A stretch of DNA of 16,892 nucleotides from an uncultured Porphyromonadaceae bacterium (GCA_947166165.1 CAMVDK010000035.1:1-16892), one strand, 5' to 3'. Shown: positions 7,613 through 16,085, counted from the stretch's first letter. Notes: a model not told the origin generated them from the sequence alone. Made by a program: numbers and translations.

Positions 7613-7827
7613 ATGAAAATATGCGAAATTCGTGTGATTCGCCAAATTTGCATCAAGAAAACCGTGTTGAATGCGAGTAACAAGTAGGGTCTCGCAATGG
7701 CGTGGCTGTGGACGACATAAGCAATGATATTTCCAAAACGGAATAATGCTTATGTTCTTTTGTCCACCTGCGTCTCTTATGTCTACATTATTCAGCGTTT
7801 ATGTCCACATTCAGCGTTTTGTGATTT

Positions 7828-8883
7828 ATGCTTGACGATTTGGTCCCAATCAGTGCGCACCATCCCTTGATTATCGCCGGTCCGTGCAGCGCCGAGAGCG
7901 AGGACCAGGTTTTGGGCTGCGCCCGGCAGTTGGCAGGCGGAGGCGTGCACATCTTCCGTGCGGGCGTTTGGAAGCCGCGCACCCATCCCGGCGGCTTCGA
8001 AGGCATGGGTGCCACTGCCCTACCCTGGATGCAGCAAGCCAAAGCCTGCTCCGGTATGCCCGTGGCCACCGAAGTGGCCACCCCCGAGCATGTCGTGGCC
8101 GCTCTTGACGGCGGCATCGACGTGCTCTGGCTCGGGGCGCGGACCACCGCCAACCCCTTCGCCGTGCAGCAGGTGGCCGACTCCATCGCCGCGCATCGCC
8201 GCACCGATGTGGCTGTGCTGGTCAAGAATCCCGTGGCTCCCGACGTGGAGCTGTGGCTCGGTGCCCTGCAGCGGCTCCACCGCGCGGGTGTCAGGCGGCT
8301 CGCGGCCGTGCACCGCGGCTTCGCCACCACCGCCTGCGGCTCCATCTACCGCAACGACCCGCAATGGCAAATCCCCATCGAGCTCAAGCGTCGCTGCCCC
8401 GCGCTGCCTGTGCTCGTCGACCCCTCGCACATGGCCGGCCGGCGCCACTTGGTACCCGAGCTCGCGCAGCAAGCGCTCGACATGGGTTTTGACGGACTCA
8501 TGGTGGAGTGCCATCCCGACCCCGACCGTGCGCTGAGCGACGCAGCCCAGCAAATCACGCCTCACGCCCTGCTTGCCCTGCTGAACCGCCTCACCGTGCG
8601 CACCGCCACCTCGAGCGGCGAACAGCAACTCGCCTTGCTTCGCTCGCTCATCGACCAGTGCGACGACGACCTGCTTCAGGCCCTCTCGCGCCGCATGCAG
8701 GTGGTCAGGCAAATCGGACAGCTCAAGCGGGAGGCCGCCATGCCCATTGTGCAGACCCACCGTTACGACCAAGTGCTGCTGCACCGCATGGCGCGCGCCG
8801 AAGCACTGGGGCTCCCGCCCGAGTTTGTCAGGCAGATATTCCAGCTCGTGCACCAAGAGGCCGTGGCACAGCAACTCCACTGA
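7828..8883 (+). CDS. Bifunctional DAHP synthase / chorismate mutase
   Basis: A 351-residue cytoplasmic fusion enzyme for aromatic amino acid synthesis. Residues about 1-260 are a type I-beta DAHP synthase (condenses phosphoenolpyruvate with erythrose 4-phosphate): AGPCSAES at 17-24, FRAGVWKPRTHPGGFEG at 43-58, then VATEV, WLGART, VKNP, HRGF and the metal-site DPSH at 198-201. Residues about 266-351 are an AroQ-type helical chorismate mutase (chorismate to prephenate), recognised by LLRSLIDQCDDDLLQALSRRM and VRQIGQLKRE with the active-site Arg and Lys positions filled. This domain order is the usual one in Bacteroidota, where the mutase half can also act as the allosteric sensor for prephenate. 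Neighbouring tyrA/pheA/aro genes are absent, so it stands alone here. The ATG at 7828 begins five residues before the expected first strand. Confidence 0.95.
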   Translation: MLDDLVPISAHHPLIIAGPCSAESEDQVLGCARQLAGGGVHIFRAGVWKPRTHPGGFEGMGATALPWMQQAKACSGMPVATEVATPEHVVAALDGGIDVLWLGARTTANPFAVQQVADSIAAHRRTDVAVLVKNPVAPDVELWLGALQRLHRAGVRRLAAVHRGFATTACGSIYRNDPQWQIPIELKRRCPALPVLVDPSHMAGRRHLVPELAQQALDMGFDGLMVECHPDPDRALSDAAQQITPHALLALLNRLTVRTATSSGEQQLALLRSLIDQCDDDLLQALSRRMQVVRQIGQLKREAAMPIVQTHRYDQVLLHRMARAEALGLPPEFVRQIFQLVHQEAVAQQLH

Positions 8884-8918
8884 AGCCTCTCCACTCCCGC
8901 TCCTCTCGAGCGAGCCGA

Positions 8919-8952
8919 GTCTCCCCCACCCCTCCCTCTCCAGCCTCCACCC
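8919..8952 (+). terminator. Possible Rho-utilisation (C-rich, G-poor) tract after the DAHP synthase gene
   Basis: Shortly after the stop codon the plus strand becomes nearly pure pyrimidine, with runs CTCCCCCACCCC and TCCCTCTCCAGCCTCCACCC and only two G residues in 34. No intrinsic hairpin-plus-T-tract is present before the next promoter, so Rho-dependent termination would fit. This is inference from composition. Confidence 0.3.
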
Positions 8953-8985
8953 GAGCGTGGCGTGAAAAAAATAGTTCTGAAATAA

Positions 8986-9018
8986 TTTGCTGGTTCGCTG
9001 CAAAAAGAGTAATTTTGC
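8986..9018 (+). promoter_or_regulatory. Promoter driving the cobalamin riboswitch leader
   Basis: TTTG at 8986-8989 and TAATTTTGC at 9010-9018, separated by 20 bp, match the Bacteroidota -33/-7 consensus exactly. Transcription would start near 9025, directly before the first paired element of the riboswitch, which supports both calls. Confidence 0.8.
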
Positions 9019-9030
9019 GGCGTGATAATG

Positions 9031-9210
9031 TGGTGGCTGCCGTGAGCGCCCGCTCCACCGGCAGCTGAAAAGGGAACCAGGTGCGAATCCTGGGCAGAAC
9101 CCGCTGCTGTATTTCCCATCATTGTCGCTTGCCGCCACACAGGTCACTGCCGGACTAACACCGGTGGGAAGGCCAAGGCATGCGACGGGGATAAGCCAGA
9201 AGACCTGCCG
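9031..9210 (+). promoter_or_regulatory. Cobalamin (B12) riboswitch
   Basis: The conserved core is unmistakable: GCTGAAAAGGGAA at about 9064-9076, GGTGCGAATCCTGGGCAG at 9080-9097, ACCCGCTGCTGT at 9099-9110, CACAGGTCACTGCCGG at about 9138-9153, CCGGTGGGAAGGCC at 9161-9174, and the B12 box with GATAAGCCAGAAGACCTGCC at 9190-9209. Such aptamers bind adenosyl- or related cobalamins and normally lower expression of uptake genes when B12 is plentiful. The only substantial gene before the next terminator is the giant secreted protein at 9450. The outer boundaries are approximate. Confidence 0.97.
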
Positions 9211-9449
9211 CGTTATCGAGACAGATTTCGCGCTCTCGTGGATTTAGAGCCGGAACACACTTGATGACTCCCCAGAGTAGGCCACACTTCTGGCTCCGCA
9301 TGTGCAGCCAAACCTGTTTTCGCATCACGGCGGCAGGCACGGCAGAGTGCATTCACAACCACACAGGGCTTCATTGTGTTTCGACGTCGACATCGGCGAG
9401 AGCTGAACGCGACGACGAAACTCACTTTTATTAACCTATTTTATTCACA
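9211..9449 (+). other. Long post-aptamer leader (candidate expression platform)
   Basis: About 240 nt separate the B12 box from the start codon. No hairpin followed by a T tract is present, so transcription attenuation by an intrinsic terminator is not evident. A small hairpin GCTCT/AGAGC lies at about 9232-9250. The last 25 bases before the ATG are A/T rich (TTATTAACCTATTTTATTCACA), the usual Bacteroidota translation-start context. A 56-codon ORF occupies most of the stretch and is listed separately. Confidence 0.5.
9264..9434 (+). CDS. Possible 56-codon leader ORF downstream of the riboswitch
   Basis: An ATG at 9264 opens a frame of 56 residues ending TAA at 9432-9434, 15 bp before the giant gene. 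The product begins MTPQSRPHFWLRMCSQTCF and is rich in Cys, His, Arg and Thr, with no signal peptide or known motif. Its position in a riboswitch leader raises the idea of a regulatory upstream ORF, but there is no codon-use or homology support, and in GC-rich DNA an ORF this long can occur by chance. Confidence 0.2.
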   Translation: MTPQSRPHFWLRMCSQTCFRITAAGTAECIHNHTGLHCVSTSTSARAERDDETHFY

Positions 9450-12400
9450 ATGAAGCACTTTACTTTGTTTTCCAAGACAGCTGCACTGCTTCTCGCAATG
9501 GCCGCGCTCGCCCTTCCGGCGCATGCCGACCGCGTGGTGAAGCAATTGCAGTTCGGCAAGCAGACGATTGAAGTTGGTGCCGACGAGGTAATCACGTTCC
9601 AGGACATGAACGGATACACGGGCATTTCCTCGTCGAGCAGCAACAACTCTCAGTCGCTCACGGTGTTCAAGCCCGCCGCGGGAATGGCGATACAAATCAC
9701 CTTCGCCAACCTCGACGTGCGCAACGATGGCACATCGTGGCCTGCTTATGTGAACGTGTATTCAGGCGACCCCGACGCCGATGATTCGTTCACTTACGCC
9801 TCCTCGACGAGTGGTGTCACCGCTTCGAGCACACTGCCCGCTGGCACCGTGCTCGAGAAGCTCGACGGCACCTACACCAACCTCACCTACACCGCCACCG
9901 ATGCGAGCGGCATCCTGTCGGTGGGGTATCTCTATCGCTACGCCAAGGCCATCCAGGGCTGGAACGCCACCGTGCGCTGCATCACGCTCGACGAGATGGC
10001 CGTCACCGGCGCCAGCAGCGACTACAGCCAGGTGAGCGCCAACACCGATGCCACCGAGGCTGTCACCTTTGCCAGCGCACACGTCACCACCACCGGCGTG
10101 ATGAACGCCGACGTTGTGACGGGCGTCAACTTCAAGGTGAACACCAACGAAGCCGCCATCAACCCCCTGGCGCTGCGCCTCTACAAGGGCGCGCAGCCTC
10201 AGTTCCGGGGCGCGACGGCACTCAATGCCACCGTGGCCGCCACCGCCGACGGCTACGCGTTCTCGCTCAACGAGCCGCTTGCCGAGGGCGACAACGCCTT
10301 CAGCATTGCCGGCGAATTCCTTGCCGACGCACTGCCGGGCTCCCAAGCCCAAGTGGAGGTGACCGGCATCACCACTGTGGCCCATCCCGATGGCGTGTCG
10401 CCTTTCACGGCAGCCACACCTGTGACGGTGACGAAACCCGCCATCGCACTCATCGGCACCACCCCGCAAGTCATCACCGTGGGCGATGTGCCTTACAATT
10501 TCTATGACGACGGCGGCAAGGATGGCAACATCACACAAGGGTTTGAGGGTCAAATCACCTTTGTGCCGGCAACCGAAGGCATGGCCATCAAGATCGACTT
10601 CTCGAAACTCGACCTCTTCAACACGTCGACTGTGGGTTACAACGACGTGTTCAAGTTCTACAATGGCCGCGAAGCCAACGAGGAGAACCTGATCACCACC
10701 CTGCTCGACGAGGCAGAAATCGTGAAGTCGACAGCCGCCGACGGCTCGATGACCGTCTACCTCAAGAGCACCGCCGGTTATCCCAAGAGCGGCTGGGAGG
10801 CTCTGGTGAGCCAGTTCCAGCCCGGCGACATGACGCTCAGCGGCATCACCGCCCAGGCCGCCAGCACGGCCACCGTGGCTGCTGGCGAGAGCGACGCCGA
10901 GATGCTGGTCATCGACGTGCTCACCGACAACACCAGCAATGCCTTGCATCTGAACGCGCTCAACCTCACCACGCCCGATGCCAAGAACATCGCACGTGCA
11001 CGCGCGTACTATTTAGGTAAGAAGAACACCTTCGCCACCACCGACCAGATTGGCGAGGTGGAGGTCGACGGCACTTCGTTCGCCATTGCTTGCGACAAGC
11101 AGCTCATCGAGGGCCATAACTATGTGGCCGTTGTGCTCGACCTCAACGACCAGGCCGACACCGGCGACGAGGTGACCCTGACGCTGACCAGTGCTGCCAT
11201 TGGTGAGACCTCGGCCACCCCCGAATCGGAGGCCACGGCCACACGCCGTGTGGAGAACATCTGCCGTGCCACCAAGGGCAGCCACAGCCACCAAATCAAG
11301 AGCGCCTGGACCTTCACCAACACCGAGGGCTACAGTGGCAAATATGAGGCCGACGACGCCGACTACATCGTCACCTTCACCCCCACCGTGGCCGGAACCG
11401 TGGCCGAAATCGACTTCTCGGCCTTCGATGTCTACTATGCCAGCACGAGCTATGGCACCAAAGCCGTTTTTGAAATCTACAGCGGCACCGAGGTGAACAA
11501 TGCCAACCTGCTGTGGAACCTGAAGGATGCCAGCGAGGCCAACGTGGGCCCGGGCCGCAAACTGCGCTCGCAGAGCGCCGACGGCTCGCTCACCATCCGC
11601 TTCAACCCCAAGACCACCAGCAGCTACTATGCCGCCACCGGCTGGACGGCCACCGTGCAGCCCTTCCAAAACCACGACATGGAGATCAAGCAAGTGGATG
11701 TGCGCCAGACTAGCAGCGACGTGCTGGCCGTGGGCGCCACCGACGCCGAACTGATCGACTTCGACGTGCTGACCGAAGGCACGCTCAGCGTGACCACCAT
11801 CAGCGCAATCGATATCGACCTCAAGAACACGCAGGCCGCCATCGACAAGGTGAGCGTTTACTACAACAACGAGAACAACCGCGAAAGCGCAGTGGCATTC
11901 GGCGCAGTCGAGCATCCCGAGTCGAGTACCGTGACGGTGAACGGCGAGCGCGCACTGGCCGAGGGTCACAACTACTTCTGGGTGGCTGTCGACGTGAAGG
12001 CCGACGCTGCCGCCGAGGCTCTTGTCGATGCCAAGCTCGTGAGCCTGACCGCCACCAACGGAGCCGTCACCAACATCGAGAACGGCGACCCCGCCGGCGA
12101 GCGTGTGGTGAAATACATCTACACGATGCAAAGCGGCACCAACGTGGTCACCGTGACCGAACCGCTGCTCTTCTACGACGACGGCGGCGCCGACGGCAAG
12201 CTCACCAAGGGCTTCAAGGGCACCGTGACCTTCGTGCCCGGACGCGACAACAGCGCCGTGCAAATCAACACGCTGTCCACCTTCTCGATTGGCAGCGGCA
12301 AGATGATGATTTACAGCGGCCGCGAAGCCAATGCCGACAACGTGCTCGGCAAGGTGACCGGCTACTCGACCACCACCGGCCCTGACAACCTGGTGAGCAA

Positions 12401-15400
12401 GGCCGCCGACGGCTCGATCACCGTGGTCTTCGAAGCCAACGCCAGCGCATCGACGCTCGACGGTTGGGAGATGGAAGTGAGTCTGCACGAAAAGACTCCG
12501 TTCACCGTCGAAACCGTCGAGGTGGCCAACACCACCGACCCCGTGATGCGCAACACCGTGGGCAGCGTCATGCAGCAACTCCACCTCGTGGTGAGTGGCG
12601 ACAAAGACCCCGTCGCCATCAGTCAACTCAAGTTCTCGACCACCGGCAGCACCACGCTGAGCGACCTGAACGGCGCCCGCGTCTACTACACCGGCGGCAA
12701 CCCCCTCTTCAGCCACGACGGCCTGGTGGGCACGCTCACCACGCTGACCGACGGCGAGAACACCATCGCGCTGAGCACGCCCGTCACCATCGACGACAAT
12801 GGGGACCACTACCTGTGGCTCACCGTCGATGTGGCCGCCGAGGCCATGCCCGGCAACACCGTCAGCGCCCAGACCATCGCGCTCACCGTGGGTGAGAGCG
12901 ACATGGCCGTCAACGGCGAGGCTGCCCTGCGCGTCGTGAAGGCAGGCCTCAAGGGCAACTACATCATCGGTGCCAGCGAGCAGGCTCACTACAAGACCTT
13001 CGCCGAGGCCACCGCTGCCCTGCAGGGCGGTGTGGAAGGCCCGGTCACTTTCCAGGTCGAAGACGGCACCTATGCCGAAAACCTGTGGATGACCGCCGTG
13101 CCCGGTGCCGGCGAGCAGAACACCATCACTTTCACCAGCTTGAGCGGCAACCGCGACGCAGCGATTCTGAGCGGCTCCGGCAGTTCGGACTACCTGCCTG
13201 GCTCGAGCAGCTACAAGAAGGGAATGGTTTACGTGGAGCAGACGCCCTGCGTCACCATCGAGAAGCTCACACTGGCACCGGCCCAGCAGAGCGAGTACAG
13301 CTACGTGGTGCAGACCTACGACCGCAGCCACCACTTCACCCTGCGCGACTGCCACGTGGTGGCCACACCGGTGACCAGCGGCTACAGCGGCATGAACCTG
13401 GTGAAAACCTCCGCCGTCAACGAGAATGGCCGCAACAACGACTTCGGCACCTTCGAGAACAACCTGCTCGACGGCGGCTACATCGCCCTCTATCTGGGTG
13501 GCACCAACAATGTGGGCCTCACGCGCGAGCGTGGCCTGGTGGTGCGTGGCAACGTCATCAACGAAGCCGGCTCGAAGGGTGTCTACGTCTACGACGAGGA
13601 CGATGCCCTCATCGAGAACAACACCATCCTCCAGTCGCTCGTCCAGAAGACCGGCTACTGGGGACTCGACCTGGCCCGCATGCGCGGCGCCAGCGTGGTG
13701 CGCGGCAACCGCATCACCAGCTCCACCACCTACTACAGTGGCGGCATCCAGTTGCGCGGCGAGTGCTACGGCACGCCCCAGCAGCCCATCCAGGTCTACA
13801 ACAATGTGGTCAACATCACCGCCTCGCCCAGCAACAGCAGCGCAGGCATCGAGATTGACATCGACCAGCGCGACATCGCCGTCGCCCACAACACCGTGCG
13901 CATCGCCGGTCAAGGCGGCTACGGCTTCTACACCGCACGCCGCAGTGGCGACACCTACACCGGCATCACGCTGCAGAACAACCTGATCCAGAACCTGACC
14001 GGCAGCCCCGCCATGTTCATTTATGGCGACTACAGCAGCCGGGTGCGATTCACCAACAACGCCTTCTGGGGCGAGAACGCACTCGATGGCACCACCGTCG
14101 AGGCACTCAACGCCGTAGAAGGCAACAGCGGCAACATCGCCGAGCAGGCCGCATTCCTAAGCGACGCCGACCTGCACCTGCTCGAGGCGGGCAACCTCAA
14201 CATGGGCCTGCCCATCGACTACATCGCCACCGACGCCGACGGCCGCGCGCGCAGCACCGAGGCTCCCACCGTGGGTGCCTACGAGTTTGCCGAGGTGGTT
14301 GAGGAGAAACCCGAAATGGCCGATGGCTACCCCACCGTGACCGCCGTCACCGAGACGAGTGCCACGGTGACCAGCAAGTGGACCGTGGGCGGAAAGCTCT
14401 ACACCCTGGTGGAGGCCGTGACCGATGCCCCCGAGGGCGCTCCCGCACGCGCCGCCAAGGCTCCCAGCACCGACCAGCTCAAGGCCACCGAGGGCCGCGA
14501 CATCGCCGCCGACACCGAGGTTGCCGTCGCACTCTCCGACCTGCAGCCCGCCACGAGCTACAAGGCATATATGCTCACCGTGAGCGCCCTGGGCGTGGAG
14601 AGCGATGTGGTGGAGACCGACGTGTTCACCACCCTGCGCCACATCGAGCCGCTGATGGTGGAAGTGACTAGCACGCAGACCATCGAGGCCGGCGAGCAGG
14701 CCACCATCGAGGCCACCGTGACCGGTGGCGACCTGCCTTACACCTATGAGTGGCGTGACCAGATGAACCAAGTGGTGGGCAGCGAGCCCGACCTAACCGT
14801 CGAGCCCGCCCACAGCTACGCCTACCGCCTGACGGTGACCAGCGCCGACGGCCAGACGGCCACCGCTAAGACCGCCGTGCGCGTGCTCGGCGACGCTGTC
14901 ACCGCCACCATGGACGACAACTTCCTCGATGCCGAAAGCCACTGGGCCTACGACCCCACCACCGAAAGCATGGTGAGCGACGGCTTCTACAGCGGCTCAT
15001 ACTACTTCAACACCGGTGCCATGCCCAGCTACGACTACTGGTATGGCTACTCGTTGAGCAACGAGACCGCCACCAGCTACGCAGGCCTCACCGACCAGTG
15101 GCACAGCGCCGTGGGTCAGGGCCACAACGGCTCGGCCAACTATGTGGTGGCCTTCCCCGAGGGACAGTTTGTGGAGGTGACCAACAGCGCCGACGGCGAC
15201 GAGCTGCTCGGCGTGTACGTGAGCAACAACGCCTACGCCTATACCAGCATGGCTGTGGGCGACGGCTTCGCACACAAGTTTGAGCAAGGCTCGTGGTTTG
15301 CCGTCAACGCCATCGGCTTCAACGGCTCCACGCAGACGGGCACCGTCACCTTCTATCTGGGCGACTACCGCTCCACTGTCGAGGCCGACCACTACATCCT

Positions 15401-15989
15401 CGACACCTGGCAGTGGATGGATCTGCGTCCGCTGGGCAAGGTGACCAAGGTGCGGTTCACGCTCGACGGCAGCGACAAGGGCACTTATGGCCTGAACACC
15501 GCCGCCTACTTCGTCATGGACGACTTCAACTGCGAGCGCGACATGACCCAGGCCCAGGCCTCGGTGCCTCTCGGCCAAGCCGCCATCACCCTGGCCGACT
15601 ACTTCGACCTGGCTTCCGACGGCAGCACCGTGACCTATGGCATCGAGATTCCCGGGGCAGCGCCTCAGGGTCGCCACGCCCCGGCCGCCTCGGCCATCGA
15701 CTTGCAGCTGAGTGCCGACGGTGTGCTCACCGCCACCTCGTCGACCCCCGGCTCGGCAGAGGCCATCGTCTGGGCCACGCAACGCGGACAGACGCAATAC
15801 CTGCGCCTCACCGTCACCGCCGACGAGCCCACCGCCGTCACCGACCTCCAGGCCCCCGGCGGCGACGTGGTGAGCATCACCTACGTCGGCCCCGCAGGCA
15901 TCGTGAGCCACAAGCCCTTCGACGGCATCAACATCGTGGTCACCCGCCATGCCGACGGCACCGTGACCACCGCCAAGCTCGTCAAGTGA
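9450..15989 (+). CDS. Giant secreted mosaic protein: CUB-like repeats, beta-helix, DUF4465-like domain, type IX-like sorting tail
   Basis: A 2,179-residue protein. Residues 1-26 are a signal peptide, likely cut after AHA. Four CUB-like domains follow at about 30-180, 332-460, 605-743 and 891-1015; the 2nd and 4th carry the typical FYDDGG.DG motif and F/MIYSGREAN-like strands. Each is followed by a beta domain at about 181-331, 461-604, 744-890 and 1016-1167 resembling the N-terminal domain of Bacteroidota sialidases (EGHNYFWVAVDV, ...HYLWLTVDVAAEAMPGN). About 1167-1620 is a right-handed parallel beta-helix closing with DADGRAR...VGAYEF. Then come an FN3-like (about 1628-1732) and a PKD-like domain (1733-1814), and about 1815-2031 matches DUF4465 (SGSYYFN, YGYSLSN, GVYVSNNAYAY, FYLGDYRS, YFVMDDF). 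The last ~40 residues (GPAGIVSHKPFDGINIVVTRHADG...KLVK) resemble a type A type IX secretion signal. It lies alone under a B12 riboswitch and ends at an intrinsic terminator. No catalytic residues are assigned; corrinoid-related binding is inference. Confidence 0.9.
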   Translation: MKHFTLFSKTAALLLAMAALALPAHADRVVKQLQFGKQTIEVGADEVITFQDMNGYTGISSSSSNNSQSLTVFKPAAGMAIQITFANLDVRNDGTSWPAYVNVYSGDPDADDSFTYASSTSGVTASSTLPAGTVLEKLDGTYTNLTYTATDASGILSVGYLYRYAKAIQGWNATVRCITLDEMAVTGASSDYSQVSANTDATEAVTFASAHVTTTGVMNADVVTGVNFKVNTNEAAINPLALRLYKGAQPQFRGATALNATVAATADGYAFSLNEPLAEGDNAFSIAGEFLADALPGSQAQVEVTGITTVAHPDGVSPFTAATPVTVTKPAIALIGTTPQVITVGDVPYNFYDDGGKDGNITQGFEGQITFVPATEGMAIKIDFSKLDLFNTSTVGYNDVFKFYNGREANEENLITTLLDEAEIVKSTAADGSMTVYLKSTAGYPKSGWEALVSQFQPGDMTLSGITAQAASTATVAAGESDAEMLVIDVLTDNTSNALHLNALNLTTPDAKNIARARAYYLGKKNTFATTDQIGEVEVDGTSFAIACDKQLIEGHNYVAVVLDLNDQADTGDEVTLTLTSAAIGETSATPESEATATRRVENICRATKGSHSHQIKSAWTFTNTEGYSGKYEADDADYIVTFTPTVAGTVAEIDFSAFDVYYASTSYGTKAVFEIYSGTEVNNANLLWNLKDASEANVGPGRKLRSQSADGSLTIRFNPKTTSSYYAATGWTATVQPFQNHDMEIKQVDVRQTSSDVLAVGATDAELIDFDVLTEGTLSVTTISAIDIDLKNTQAAIDKVSVYYNNENNRESAVAFGAVEHPESSTVTVNGERALAEGHNYFWVAVDVKADAAAEALVDAKLVSLTATNGAVTNIENGDPAGERVVKYIYTMQSGTNVVTVTEPLLFYDDGGADGKLTKGFKGTVTFVPGRDNSAVQINTLSTFSIGSGKMMIYSGREANADNVLGKVTGYSTTTGPDNLVSKAADGSITVVFEANASASTLDGWEMEVSLHEKTPFTVETVEVANTTDPVMRNTVGSVMQQLHLVVSGDKDPVAISQLKFSTTGSTTLSDLNGARVYYTGGNPLFSHDGLVGTLTTLTDGENTIALSTPVTIDDNGDHYLWLTVDVAAEAMPGNTVSAQTIALTVGESDMAVNGEAALRVVKAGLKGNYIIGASEQAHYKTFAEATAALQGGVEGPVTFQVEDGTYAENLWMTAVPGAGEQNTITFTSLSGNRDAAILSGSGSSDYLPGSSSYKKGMVYVEQTPCVTIEKLTLAPAQQSEYSYVVQTYDRSHHFTLRDCHVVATPVTSGYSGMNLVKTSAVNENGRNNDFGTFENNLLDGGYIALYLGGTNNVGLTRERGLVVRGNVINEAGSKGVYVYDEDDALIENNTILQSLVQKTGYWGLDLARMRGASVVRGNRITSSTTYYSGGIQLRGECYGTPQQPIQVYNNVVNITASPSNSSAGIEIDIDQRDIAVAHNTVRIAGQGGYGFYTARRSGDTYTGITLQNNLIQNLTGSPAMFIYGDYSSRVRFTNNAFWGENALDGTTVEALNAVEGNSGNIAEQAAFLSDADLHLLEAGNLNMGLPIDYIATDADGRARSTEAPTVGAYEFAEVVEEKPEMADGYPTVTAVTETSATVTSKWTVGGKLYTLVEAVTDAPEGAPARAAKAPSTDQLKATEGRDIAADTEVAVALSDLQPATSYKAYMLTVSALGVESDVVETDVFTTLRHIEPLMVEVTSTQTIEAGEQATIEATVTGGDLPYTYEWRDQMNQVVGSEPDLTVEPAHSYAYRLTVTSADGQTATAKTAVRVLGDAVTATMDDNFLDAESHWAYDPTTESMVSDGFYSGSYYFNTGAMPSYDYWYGYSLSNETATSYAGLTDQWHSAVGQGHNGSANYVVAFPEGQFVEVTNSADGDELLGVYVSNNAYAYTSMAVGDGFAHKFEQGSWFAVNAIGFNGSTQTGTVTFYLGDYRSTVEADHYILDTWQWMDLRPLGKVTKVRFTLDGSDKGTYGLNTAAYFVMDDFNCERDMTQAQASVPLGQAAITLADYFDLASDGSTVTYGIEIPGAAPQGRHAPAASAIDLQLSADGVLTATSSTPGSAEAIVWATQRGQTQYLRLTVTADEPTAVTDLQAPGGDVVSITYVGPAGIVSHKPFDGINIVVTRHADGTVTTAKLVK

Positions 15990-16037
15990 ACAAGGCTCTA
16001 CTTTTTCAATAGTATTATATAGTAACAAATCAGGACG

Positions 16038-16075
16038 GCCGCCTCCCGACGCGATGTCGGGGGGCGGCTTTTTTT
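16038..16075 (+). terminator. Intrinsic terminator of the giant secreted-protein gene
   Basis: A 13-bp stem (GCCGCCTCCCGAC at 16038-16050 with GTCGGGGGGCGGC at 16056-16068, one T-G wobble), a 5-nt loop GCGAT and a run of seven T form a strong Rho-independent terminator 48 bp after the stop codon. It makes the riboswitch-controlled unit monocistronic. Confidence 0.93.
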
Positions 16076-16085
16076 CGGCGCGGCT

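Larger units (their letters stand above)
7378..7827. other. 450-bp intergenic region with repeat elements
   Basis: No protein-coding sequence is supported here. From left to right it holds a weak 6-bp hairpin (7388-7409) that might help end the mutase transcript, the short GTAG-led hairpin (7467-7504), the large hairpin of 9-nt units (7540-7612), a loose CATAAGCA/TGCTTATG inverted pair (7716-7754), and two close copies of ATTCAGCGTTT (about 7791-7819) immediately before the DAHP synthase start. No full promoter was recognised; TTCTTTTG (about 7755-7762) matches the -7 consensus with one change. Confidence 0.6.

Noticed and set aside
7716..7754. Inverted pair CATAAGCA/TGCTTATG as a terminator
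   Set aside because: Only 8 bp with a 23-nt loop and no following T run; it lies upstream of a gene rather than at an end of one.
11013..13913. A 966-codon antisense ORF inside the giant gene
   Set aside because: It is rich in His, Val, Gly and Ala with no domain, a mirror of ACC/GGC-type codon use on the plus strand. The plus strand carries clear domains throughout.
9450..15989. Polysaccharide lyase or sialidase assignment for the giant protein
   Set aside because: The beta-helix and the sialidase-N-like domains suggest these folds, but I see no Asp-box (S.D.G.TW) repeats and no lyase catalytic motif, so no enzyme activity is claimed.
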